Shown here: positions 55,281 to 64,000 of the stretch, piece by piece
How positions within the stretch are numbered: the first letter of the stretch is position 1
How the letters are laid out: the number at the start of each line of letters is the position of its first letter
Assembly: GCA_014871385.1 (NCBI GenBank)
Contig: CM026426.1
Location: 20,450,573 to 20,514,572 of the forward strand
Reading direction: 5' to 3'
Length of the DNA stretch: 64,000 nt
DNA from: Ceratodon purpureus
Lineage: Eukaryota > Streptophyta > Bryopsida > Pseudoditrichales > Ditrichaceae
The notes under the pieces: generated by a model
Seen by the model: only the letters and a program-made list of their open reading frames with translations
Told to the model about the DNA's origin: nothing
Database searches by the model: none
Made by a program: the position numbers and the translations under genes

Positions 55281-58200
55281 GTCTAGTTCTGTAAAAAAGT
55301 GTCTGCAAGAAAAATAAATAAAATGAAAAGAACTTCAATCAAACAAGTCATTCACGGGCATTGAAGTTTTCTCCATATCTGTAAATGTTCATCAGTACTC
55401 GTTTGAGGCATATTACATTTTCCGAAACCATCAAGTTCGAACATCGGCAACGCAAGCTCCAAACGAGACAGTGTGTTCTCGAAGCAAAAGAAATTAAACG
55501 CTCACAACCGGTATCTGTTTTCAACACAGTCTGGTCCGAGATTCAAATACTTCGTTGTTTAGTAAACTCTGAGAGGTCGAAGTATAAGTCCTATCACAAG
55601 AACAGGGATTGTGGTAAAGAAAAACATGTTAGTGCGTGACATAGAACTATTATTCTGTGAAGCGATGAGGGGCTAAAAAAAAATGGTTTTAACGGATAAA
55701 CAATCCAGACCGGATGCATATTGAACGCCAGATACCTACATTGTTTATACATGTAAGCTAGAACGACCTGTCACTGCCACGACAAGCTTCATTGTGCAGT
55801 GCGAGACTAACAGAGAATCAGATTTTTTACTTTTAATTGACGACCATGGCACAATCAGAGCGTACTCAACAATCAGTGTCATGAACTCTTTGTTCATTCA
55901 CTCACTACATTGAAGTCAGCAAACGAAACAAAACAAGCTTCGGAATCAACGGAAAAAACAGAGACCATCGACTATCAATTGGTACAGTGCGTGATGGAGT
56001 AGAAAAGCGAACCTGCTCGCATCCCACTAACGATCGCAACGCCACAAAGATGTCGCACTTCTGGGCCGATTGCCAGTCAAAGAAGCCAGGTAAATGATCA
56101 AACTATGGACGATAACTGGCGGGGAGGCAAAGCAGTAATGGACGTTACAATCCAAACACGTGATCTCTATTGCACCAACATAAACCCACAATCAAATACA
56201 ACACACAAACTTTGGAGACAACCAACATACGTCGGTTCTGTGAGAAATCAACGACATTTAACGGCGCATTCCAAATTTCACCCTTGACTCTCAATTGGCA
56301 TACTAAGGATCAAAAACAAGTTGTACTCACATAGTCGCGTACTGCTGTCGATTGGACGAGGCTCAGGACTCCGCACTTCTGCTCCGATCACAAATCAACC
56401 GAAACCAAAATCAGAAATTGATGATTAAGACTATCAACTACAACGGCCGAGAGGAACAAGTGAAATCAGCGGCACCCACAACATACTCGACATGTAATGC
56501 CTCGTGTTCCACCCACAACCTAACTAAACACCAGTTACGGAAACTCTCAACGCGTACACTGTTCCGCGAGCATCGGAGCAAACACGACCTCCATCTCTCG
56601 AAAAGGTAAACGGGATAAACAAAAACACTTAGTCACCTGGTTGCGCACCGCTGCTGATCACAACGCCGCAGAGATTCTCAAGTTCTGCACTGCAATCGAC
56701 CACACAATGTAGCACACAACGATGAGGAACAAACATGAAAAATGAAGCGCACGAGTACTGCAGTGGTCAGGGCGTGTTATATGTACCCTGGTTCATACAC
56801 AAAAGAACACGCTGGATCGCGCACAAATGATAGCCAGTACCAAAGGTGATTCAATGACAGCCATTACTGCATGTCCCATGCATTCACATCTGGGATCACC
56901 ATATCTCTCGAGTCTCTTCTCACTTGATGGATGGAGCAAGATTTGACGCAGTTGTGTCGATCCATGATGACGACTTGACGGGTGAGGCTCTTGTCTCGTC
57001 CACTGCACTCATCACCTGGAGAACTTTGAGTCTGAATCGACATCCCAGTTCATGTAAGTGTCAGGACTGTTTTCTGCTCGTCGCGTCACATCTGATTGCT
57101 ACAATCATTTCAAACAATGGATCAGACAAAGGAAGGTCTTAGCAAATGTGGATTGCAGATGAACAAAAGCATACAGTCTTTACTGTTCAATAGTGAAAAT
57201 AAGCACTCCTTTCCAGTATTATTGTATTGTGAGGCCTTAAGTCGTGAACATCACCGTGGTTATAGCAACGTTCTTTACTTTATAGTGCAACATTCTCGAG
57301 ACTTGTGCTATTCACTGACATGTTTCTAAAATGACATTCAGTGCAGACAGTCTCAAGAGTAGTTATCATGTCCTCTAATTTTGGTTTCCGCTATCTTCGG
57401 CACAAAATTATGATAGTACTATTCTTTATCAGATAACACTCACGTTTGAAAATAAAAAGGGTAAGAAAAAACCTATGAAAAACCTATTAAAAAAAAAAAA
57501 AAAAAACACAACTTATGAAAGAATGATAAGATGGTTGAGAATGAGATTCTTCACTGCCATATGACAATGTGGTTTCACTCTTTCGCATGATGATACGTTC
57601 AACTCCTAATGTTTTGATGGAGCGTGTTAAACATACACTTCAACCAGGAGTCTGTACTTCAAGTTCACTCGGTTTTCAGCTGTTCATTTGCATCATAATA
57701 AATAAGTACATATGGAACTAATAGCTGAGACAAATAGAAAGGAAATAAATTAAAAACAAATGATTTAAAAATAAATAAAAAAATATTTAATGTTTGAAAT
57801 ACAATAACTTTCAAAATGATTTAGTAATCCAGCTACGGTTTTAAAATTTTTTTCCCAGTTTCTTGCTTCCTTGTACTGCTGCAACTACATTTTTAGATAA
57901 ACAATAGATATCGCAGTGGGAAATAGTGCTGGATTTTATTAATCCCTCAGCTCCTCTTAGGCTCAATTTTTTATAGTTGAACTTAGAGAATGTCAACTTC
58001 ACTTACGCAGATTACGTGCACATAATGAAAGACATCAACTTCGTCTGAGAGAACATCATGTCACAGTGGCATTAAAGGCGATTTGATTGGTCTCTTTACC
58101 GGCTTGGGGCGTCTATATTTGTCTCGCCTAGATTCCTTTATCCTGTATCGCTCCAAATCTCTAACAAACAAAGTAAAACATGCGTTAGCACGATTGTAGT

Positions 58201-59252
58201 TCAAAAACATGTACTGGAAAAAGGAAACCAAGAAAACTTACTATGAGGGTGGGATACAACACTTGGTCTTACAGATGCATCAGAAAATCAAACATTCGGC
58301 ATTGACATAATGAACTAGCATTATCGAATAGGCGTTAAAAGTGAGTACTCAGCCGAATGAAGATAACACTATGACCAAAGTAGATAAACATCGTATGGAC
58401 CAAAAAAATTGAAACATTACATAAAGACATTCATTGTAGGAGATAAGGAACCAAACCAATGTCGGGGCAGTCGTATCGTCTAGTTGGCCGGGTGAAGACC
58501 TGCTACAGAATCAAACTGCCTTCTTTTTATGCGTTTTCTGCGAAAAATCCATGATTACACAACAGAAAGCTATCCATATCATACATGTGGAATGATTTTC
58601 CTTACCAAACCACTACCCCCCATCCCCCCCCCCCCCCCCCCCCAACTCACCCCCTTCTCCCACTACTGAAGCCAATTAAACAGCGCAGGTGAAACCGTTG
58701 CAGTTTTTGTATTTTCTAGCAGAATCAAAAGACAAATTTGTAATCATATAAAAAACAATAAAATTTGAAACAAGTGTCACACGAACCACAGTCAAAAAAT
58801 AAATGGCAGTACCAATGTGCATCCATGAAGTAACATCATATTACAATGAAGTATCAGATGTATTCAACACAAAAAACAACGATAAAACGACTATCAGCTG
58901 GCTATAAACGTCAAAATGTATGTGTTGATGCATGGTCCTTCCAAGTCATGCCGTTCCCTTCAGATCAAACCTTGTGTAAGTGTGTCCCTGTTCCAAAGCA
59001 TGGAATCACATGTGATACAGCCATTATATTTCAAATATTCAACAAACAACTTTCAGAAATGTCACATCAACGTCGACGGAAGAAACACAACTCACAAACC
59101 TTTCTTGCCACCAAATCGTAACAGTACATCACTACTGTCAGTTTTGTATGCGGATTAAAAATGACAATTGCGAAGGTAACCACAACATTACGAAGTGTCA
59201 ACATGTCCAGGTAGACGAGTTGCTTACAATACGGGGTAGACAGCATCTCACG
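55281..59252. other. Non-coding interior of the CACTA element
   Basis: No gene supported. Three diverged copies of a segment about 310 bp apart (near 56010, 56330, 56640) share CGCA-C-CTGCT, GCACTTCTG and CGAT-sensitive words; each ends in a donor-like GGTAA or GGTGA on one strand. A C-run lies at 58627-58642. It may be a long intron or leader of the downstream gene. Confidence 0.4.
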
Positions 59253-59921
59253 TCATGTGCTTCTTGCCGATGGTTCTTCCTTTGCTGCGTTGATAAACTT
59301 CCCAAGCGTCTTGGTCAATGAAAACTTCTTCTTAGTTCTTTTCATTTCCCGGATCTCAGCGACCTCGACGGGATGAAGATCTTCAAGCCTACCTTTCGGA
59401 CGCGTGCGGATGTGCTCGGCAATTCTGCGCTCTCGTTCTTTCGCTTTCATATCGTCAGACAATGTAGCAGTAAGAGGATGTTGGGGTTTGGATTCGACAT
59501 GTGCAATAATCCCAGTATCATCTGGTTTTTTCTCCTCAGCCACTGCGGTAGTGATATTGCCTTGCACAACATCTTCGACAGGGCCGAGTATTTGGGAGGA
59601 CGTTCCTTCTTCTGCTGCTCTCCTAGTTGCTCTCAGCGCCTTCGCTCTCTCCCTCCTTTTGGCACCGAAGATCCACTTCGGTGTTTCGTACTTTGGTTCG
59701 GTCAACGAGTGAGGAATTGTTTTTAAAAAACCATATCCCACACGCTCTATTTCTTGGTCTGCTGCTCGATCAGTCGCACTCATTGTTTGAGTGTCGTCAA
59801 GTGCGAGTGGCTCTTCATCTCCCTGTATCACATTGCTCTCTACTACCGAGTATGTTGTCTCCTGTGTGTGGAGTGGGTCATTGTCCTCTGCTATCGACGC
59901 AATGTTATCCGAACTAGCCAT
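59253..59921 (-). CDS. Hypothetical charged protein in the CACTA element, 222 aa
   Basis: Starts at ATG 59921 (MASSDNIASIAEDNDPLHTQ), eleven bases inside an acceptor TTCGCTACAG. Acidic N-terminal half; basic C-terminal half with KWIFGAKRRERAKALRATRR and EIREMKRTKKKFSLTKTLG. Its start resembles that of the next upstream frame (MARSENTALKSGDNN), and the two are preceded by homologous introns. Family unknown; it may be a nucleic-acid-binding accessory protein (inference). The stop at 59253 may be real, as no donor was found before it. Confidence 0.5.
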   Translation of the reverse strand: MASSDNIASIAEDNDPLHTQETTYSVVESNVIQGDEEPLALDDTQTMSATDRAADQEIERVGYGFLKTIPHSLTEPKYETPKWIFGAKRRERAKALRATRRAAEEGTSSQILGPVEDVVQGNITTAVAEEKKPDDTGIIAHVESKPQHPLTATLSDDMKAKERERRIAEHIRTRPKGRLEDLHPVEVAEIREMKRTKKKFSLTKTLGKFINAAKEEPSARST

Positions 59922-59928
59922 CGTATGC

Positions 59929-60468
59929 CTGTAGCGAAGAAACACGTGATAATATCAAAACATACGTAGGTGTAGCAAGACAACACTCGACTATTACAAA
60001 GCGAAACAGTCATACAACAGTACAGGGCATTCAGCGAGCCAAAAAAAAAAGGAAAACACAATGACCACTCATTGATATTTATCCCTATTGTAATCGCCAA
60101 CGTTACGACCCATACAGAAAGGGATAGGAAAAAGCTAAGGATTGACAGGTACATTACATATAGTCCAGTGAAGGTTCTCTTACAGACGACACTTGTCCTT
60201 GATCGATGAGTCCTCTCTCGCCCAGTCCGTCATCTGCATGTAGAGGACCACATACATAATCTAATTAGTCACTTCCACCCTCGAACATCTGAAAACGCGC
60301 AACATATTGCATCCCTAAATCCTGTTGAATGATGATTGTGCACAAACATTTTTGAACAAATATCAAAGTCTTCATCTGACACTCAATCTGTAGCCATTAA
60401 ATGACATCTCAGTCTGACAAGTAATAGGAATTTTGAAAGCTAGACTTCACGGTGTGAGAAAACCTTAC
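59929..60468 (-). repeat. Duplicated intron, copy 2 (540 bp)
   Basis: Bounded by a donor ACAT/GTAAGG and an acceptor TTCGCTACAG on the minus strand. Aligns along its length with 60852-61402: ACTCGACTATTACAAA, GTACAGGGCAT, CAACGTT, CAGACGACA and CTGCATGTA recur in the same order and spacing. Confidence 0.75.
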
Positions 60469-60844
60469 ATGTTTGCGACGTCTGGTTCGGCAGCGACTTA
60501 GGAATCGGCGTAGGGGAAGTGCCCTTGTGCAGGGCAGCAAGCACAGGATTTCGGAAGAAAGTGAATAATCTTGGCATAACAGGAAAGTATCGTACCACAC
60601 GACGTGGCACTAGGCTTTTTCCACGTCTCCTGTGCCTGCTCGCACCGCATTTGGGGCAGGAATCCAAATCGCCACATGTGTCGCCTCGAAATATAACGCA
60701 TTGGTTCGGGCAAGCATTGACAATATCATATTTGAGCCCAAGTTGTTTGGGCGTTCTCATATTTGATGCCCCATGTTGAGACACTGGCAGGCTGATTGGG
60801 TTGTTGTCCCCAGATTTCAAAGCAGTGTTCTCTGAGCGAGCCAT
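60469..60844 (-). pseudogene. TNP2-like transposase fragment (cysteine motif region)
   Basis: Starts at ATG 60844 (MARSENTALKSGDNN). Residues YDIVNACPNQCVIFRGDTCG, then DLDSCPKCGASRHRR and VPRRVVRYFPVMPRL match the stretch just before the catalytic core of TNP2/Transposase_21 proteins of CACTA elements: ...ACPNDC.L(Y/F)...., CPVCG.SRY, VP.KVL.YFPI.PRL (family knowledge). The exon ends at a donor (ACAT/GTAAGG), and joining to the next exon would not keep the frame. In normal CACTA transposases this segment precedes DUF4218 and DUF4216; here it lies after them. It is therefore a displaced piece, or belongs to a second element copy. Confidence 0.7.
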
Positions 60845-60851
60845 CTTATAC

Positions 60852-61402
60852 CTGTAGCAAATAAGCAAGTTTTAATGTCAAATCATACACCGCAAATAAG
60901 TCAAGCCTCGACTATTATAAAACAATGCGACCATACAAAAGTACATGGCATACACCGGGGAAAATAAATGAATGACTATTCCCTATTCATTTTTGCTACA
61001 ATACGCAACGTTGATAGCTATGCATAAAGGAGCAGCAAAAGATACGGATACACACACAGTTTATCTGAAGTCGACGGAAGGTTATCATGCAGACGACAGT
61101 TGTACTGGAGACCTAACTCTTCTCTCGGTGAATCCGTTATTTGCATGTACAAATCTGATCACATCACCAACCAGAACACCTCCACTCCCGAACTATGTAA
61201 AGGGCGTAAAAATTATTAACGACCAAATGTTTTAAACGACTGTTTGTGCACAAAGTATCACTGAAGTACATACAAACCCTTACAATATCTACCCAACGTC
61301 TGATATACGTCATGGTCTGGATTTTCTTATGAGCAACACAATGATACCATCTCCCAACATTAATAATGAGCTTTTGAAAATACAGATCAAAGAACACCTT
61401 AC
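60852..61402 (-). repeat. Duplicated intron, copy 1 (551 bp)
   Basis: Donor ACAT/GTAAGG at the right, acceptor TTTGCTACAG at the left on the minus strand. Homologous to 59929-60468. Confidence 0.75.
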
Positions 61403-61419
61403 ATGTATGTATTGTAAAT

Positions 61420-62522
61420 TTAATCACCAGCATTGGCGTCGCCGTAAGGCAAGTCCTCTTCGTCCTCGTCGTAGTCTTCTTCCAACCAGACGGCAAAATC
61501 GTTGTCTGGTTCTCTCTGCTGCGCGACCGCCCTAACTTCCGCCTCGGGTACGTTTTGACCGACAGCATTGATGTCCCCTTCCTCGCTTGTTTCACCTGTA
61601 TCTGAGTTGTTCGCTCGATTGCCAGACCACCTGCGAGGATTTTGCAATCCATGTGTAAGGGGATTTGCAAGACCTGGTGCATCGAAAACGTGTTCCGCAG
61701 ACTCTAGACGTTGAAAGTCGTCATCTTCCTGCGTGTGACGCTTGGACCGTGGAGACTTCTCCACCACAACCTTCCAGTCCTCGTCCTCGGGATCATTCAC
61801 GAAGAACACCTATCACCCAATCCAGGTAACATAACCATATATTCAGTACAAGACCTTTGTGATAATCAGAAATGGCGAATGCAGCTAAATCGAACATTAA
61901 AAAGCTTGTGCAATTCAGAAATTGTTTGGTTACTGAGCACTTAGTGAACAAAGAGAAACAATTAAAAGGTTTAGGAAGAAGAAAAACCTGCGACACAGAG
62001 TAGGGAAACACGTAAGGGTTTTCCCTCAACGGATCTTGACGAGAGTTGTATTTGACCAGCCAAAAGCCATGCTCATCGTGACGGATGGAGGGATTTCTTG
62101 CGAGATTCGGACGAATCCAAGAGCATTTCATCACAGTTCGCGTCATAGTGATGTAGGTAACAACAATGATCCGCTTCAGTATGCCAATATAAGGAAGGTC
62201 GGCGTCCACAATATTTGCATCTTGCGCGGAAGCACGACAGCCTTGGGGAGACATAACGAACACTCCAGAGTCAAACGTCTCGTGTGTAACTGACTCGTCC
62301 TCGGGTAAGCATCGGTAATGATTACCGTATGCCCACATCGCGTTATACTCTTCAGCCTCTTTCGATGGGAGACCTGACATCAGTGCTAAATCTGTGTCGA
62401 CACGCTCTCCACTATCGATCTTGGTTTGCACTTGATCATGGTGCCAATCCACGAATTCAGGTAACGGATGCTGCCTCCCTCTTCTTCTCCCAGCTCGATC
62501 TCCCTGTAGCCCTTCATATTCT
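61420..62522 (-). CDS. DUF4216 region of a CACTA transposase (two exons)
   Basis: Exon 61988-62522 begins after acceptor TTCTATTGCAG; intron 61810-61987; exon 61420-61809. Joined, the frame holds (CAG/GTG). Seen: LPEFVDWHHDQVQ, LALMSGLPSKEAEEYNAMWA (a fragment typical of the segment before the domain), GNHYRCLPED, TFDSGVFV, PYIGILKRIIVVTY, then across the intron FPYSVSQ/VFFVNDPEDEDWKVVVE. These match DUF4216 (PF13952), the C-terminal domain of TNP2 proteins, whose usual ending is QA.QVFYV.D...K.W.VV (family knowledge). A long acidic tail (DYDEDEEDLPYGD) ends in TAA at 61420. Looks intact as far as it goes. Confidence 0.8.
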
Positions 62523-62676
62523 CTGCAATAGAAATTCATAACTTTGACAAACGTGAAGATAATAACATAAGTGTATTGTACAGTAGATAATTGCATGATA
62601 CAATTAAACTGAGGTTATGGACTTATTGTTATGAACACCAAACACTGGAAACGATAAATTGCGGAAAAGTACTCAC

Positions 62677-63239
62677 CTTCAGAGATCCTAGGTTGGAACA
62701 GAGTTCCAAACGATATACTTATGAATATCCAATCTCTCTCGATCAGTGAGCCATATATTTTTGATGGCTCCTTCTACACTTTCTCCGTAGTTCTTTACAT
62801 CTTCCTCCATATCCCACATCCTCATTTTTATGTAGGGGGAGAGATTAGTGTAGTCTGTAACAAATCCCAACAATTCATTCGCCAAATAACCGGACGCCAT
62901 GCTTGCCTTAGGCTCGTGTCTGTTATGCACGTACTGCTTCAAAATGTACAGGTACCTCTCTACTCCGTAGCAGCATCTACTTTGAACCGGCCCAAAAACA
63001 CGCAACTCCTTAACAAGGTGAATAATCAAATGAGTCATGGGGTTAAAAAAACCAGGAGGGAACCAAATCTCTAGCAAACAAAGAGTCTCAGCCGTATAAG
63101 TCTCTAGTTCCTTGAGTTCGTCTCTATCAATCACTTTAGCACATACTCTCTTGAAGACGTTTCCCATTCTGATAACCACATCACGTGCCCTTGGATGCAA
63201 GAATCTTCGTATTGGCGCTGGGATGATTTGTGGGATCCG
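62677..63239 (-). pseudogene. DUF4218 exon of the same CACTA transposase
   Basis: The minus strand reads RIPQIIPAPIRRFLHPRARD, then VCAKVIDRDELKELE, ETLCLLEIWFPPGFFNPMTH, LIIHLVKELRVFGPVQSRCC, YGVERYLYILKQYVHNRHEP and ASGYLANELLGF. This is DUF4218 (PF13960; family knowledge: E.L...FPPSFFD.M.HL..HL..E....GPV..R.MYP.ER....LK.YVRN). An in-frame TAG lies at about 62688, just before the donor GAAG/GTGAGT at 62677, and an in-frame TGA precedes the exon. Either a stop has disabled the chain, or this exon ends a separate reading frame. The catalytic TNP2 domain expected upstream is absent. Confidence 0.75.
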
Positions 63240-63245
63240 AGAAAC

Positions 63246-63591
63246 TCAGAATAAACCGGAAGAGCCTCATCCGGTGTTAGTATTCCATTAATTTTTCATT
63301 TTTTTGGTTAATTAGGTAAAACTAGCTAGACACTAGCTGCATTAGGAGTTAACGCAAACCGGATACTCCAGAAACCTAAAAACAGTTAACGTAGGAAGTA
63401 TTCTCGGAACCTTGATTTCGGAAAACTTGGAAGAGAAAATACGGAACGGGTTGACGATCCAAGAACTGACTGTTATCGTAACCGCGTCTAGGATCCAAAA
63501 CGACGCGGAAGTCATCATGACTCGGATAGGCGTCTAGCTCGGTACGGTGGCGGCTGCAATTACGAGCCGCCGCAGCGTTTATGATGCCCGG
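63246..63591. other. Upstream region of the right-edge gene
   Basis: No frame. The boundary with the CACTA body lies near 63245-63290. A word starting TGTTAGTATTCC near 63277 could be the start of an LTR or other element, but no partner is in the window. Confidence 0.35.
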
Positions 63592-63751
63592 TGTATATAA
63601 GCGGGAGTGTTAGGGTTTGGAGTTCCTTTTTGCGGACTGGGAGTAGGGAGTGAAAGAGTGGTGAGGTGTTTTGTCTTTTCCGATTCACTAGCAGTTGGAT
63701 TGCCGGGTTTCTTGCTGTCGGATCGCAAAGGGAGAGAAGTGAGACGTAGAA
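63592..63751 (+). promoter_or_regulatory. TATA box and 5' leader of the right-edge gene
   Basis: GTATATAAGCGGG at about 63592-63604 is a good plant TATA box. About 150 bases of T/G-rich leader follow, without an ATG before 63752. Confidence 0.65.
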
Positions 63752-64000
63752 ATGGCGCACGTCCAGTGTAGAGTTCTTAGTCCTGGCACTCTGGTGAAAG
63801 AGTCGGAGATGGAAGAATTGATTGCCGATCTCACCCGAATGAGGTGCCAGGGTTTGCTGTCACGACCGTGGTTGCTGAAGAATGAGGCGATGGTGAGGGA
63901 GGTCCAGGACGCGCCGGACAATAGGTGGGACAATTCGATCCGGGGCAAGCCCACGCTGTGGAGTGCGGAACAGTGGGCAGAAACTTACGACTTCGAGCAA
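63752..64000 (+). CDS. Start of an unidentified protein, open to the window end
   Basis: ATG at 63752 opens a frame of 83 codons running off the right edge (MAHVQCRVLSPGTLVKESEM at the start, GKPTLWSAEQWAETYDFEQ at the end). High-quality coding look: no stops, balanced composition, and a TATA box about 150 bases upstream. The family is not recognised; Trp-rich GK..LW..E.W..TYDF text could belong to a mobile-element gag-like or DNA-binding protein, but this is a guess. A shadow frame on the other strand is less likely. Confidence 0.6.
   Translation, partial: MAHVQCRVLSPGTLVKESEMEELIADLTRMRCQGLLSRPWLLKNEAMVREVQDAPDNRWDNSIRGKPTLWSAEQWAETYDFEQ

Larger units (their letters stand above)
51339..63245 (-). 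mobile_element. CACTA (En/Spm-type) element, minus strand, truncated at its 5' side
   Basis: The left end begins CACTACGCCAAACTTTGAC, matching the CACTA consensus, and is followed by subterminal palindromic words (ACTCCCGGGAGT, GGAGTCTCGGG, CTCCCGGGAGTCG) at 51380-51500. Minus-strand genes inside include DUF4218 and DUF4216 regions of a TNP2-type transposase, a displaced TNP2-like fragment, and a seven-exon gene downstream of it. The expected matching TAGTG end is not seen near 63.2 kb, where the DUF4218 exon abuts an unrelated promoter region, so the part coding for the catalytic TNP2 domain is missing or was displaced. Confidence 0.7.

Noticed and set aside
1..64000. tRNA, rRNA, CRISPR or bacterial-type operons
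   Set aside because: No cloverleaf, ribosomal or CRISPR-type pattern was noticed. The tandem arrays have transposon context, and the genes have plant-type introns.

Overview
This is nuclear DNA from a streptophyte plant, most likely a seed-free land plant such as a moss or lycophyte; the lineage is inference. The evidence is GT-AG introns, plant-type gene families (patatin-like pPLA, B3 domain, peroxiredoxin Q, D-2-hydroxyglutarate dehydrogenase) and plant transposon families. The window is gene-poor. Nearly everything recognisable is a transposon, a piece of one, or a decayed plant exon. The only gene that looks intact is a three-exon patatin-like phospholipase on the minus strand (42910-44532). 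A promoter plus the start of an unidentified gene lies at the right edge (63592-64000).

Layout. 710-5178: a large transposase-like gene with P-element/hAT-like catalytic motifs, broken by one frameshift and two stops. 5180-11227: non-coding DNA with decayed exons, including one D-2-hydroxyglutarate dehydrogenase exon (8207-8299) and a two-domain B3 gene (9881-11219). 11228-36322: one nested transposon complex. Its outer layer is an LTR retrotransposon on the minus strand (430-bp LTRs, TSD CAAGG) that carries gag but no pol and landed in the B3 gene. Its left LTR was split by a 15.6-kb Mutator-like insertion (11413-27028, 9-bp TSD) that holds decayed plant exons and a satellite of palindromic units. 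That insertion itself received a hAT-type element with GC-rich arms (21385-25775, 8-bp TSD). A second hAT-type element of related ends (31037-34491, 8-bp TSD) sits in the retrotransposon upstream of gag. 36328-47220: flanking DNA, one MITE, and the patatin gene. 47221-50714: a complete but mutated hAT element with its own transposase. 51061-51278: a MITE. 51339 to about 63245: the left end and most of the body of a CACTA (En/Spm) element on the minus strand, with DUF4218 and DUF4216 exons, a displaced TNP2-like fragment, a duplicated intron, and a seven-exon downstream gene in which exon pairs have been duplicated.

The most interesting structures are: (a) the seven-exon CACTA-associated gene, whose internal exons alternate as A-B-A-B-A and all share one splice phase; (b) the two hAT-type elements that share ends and carry GC-rich repeat arrays instead of genes; (c) the Mutator-like insertion with captured exons; (d) the plant P/hAT-like transposase with an unusual domain set. 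Nesting order gives relative ages: B3 gene, then LTR element, then Mutator-like insertion, then GC-armed hAT. All calls were made by eye; no database search was run.
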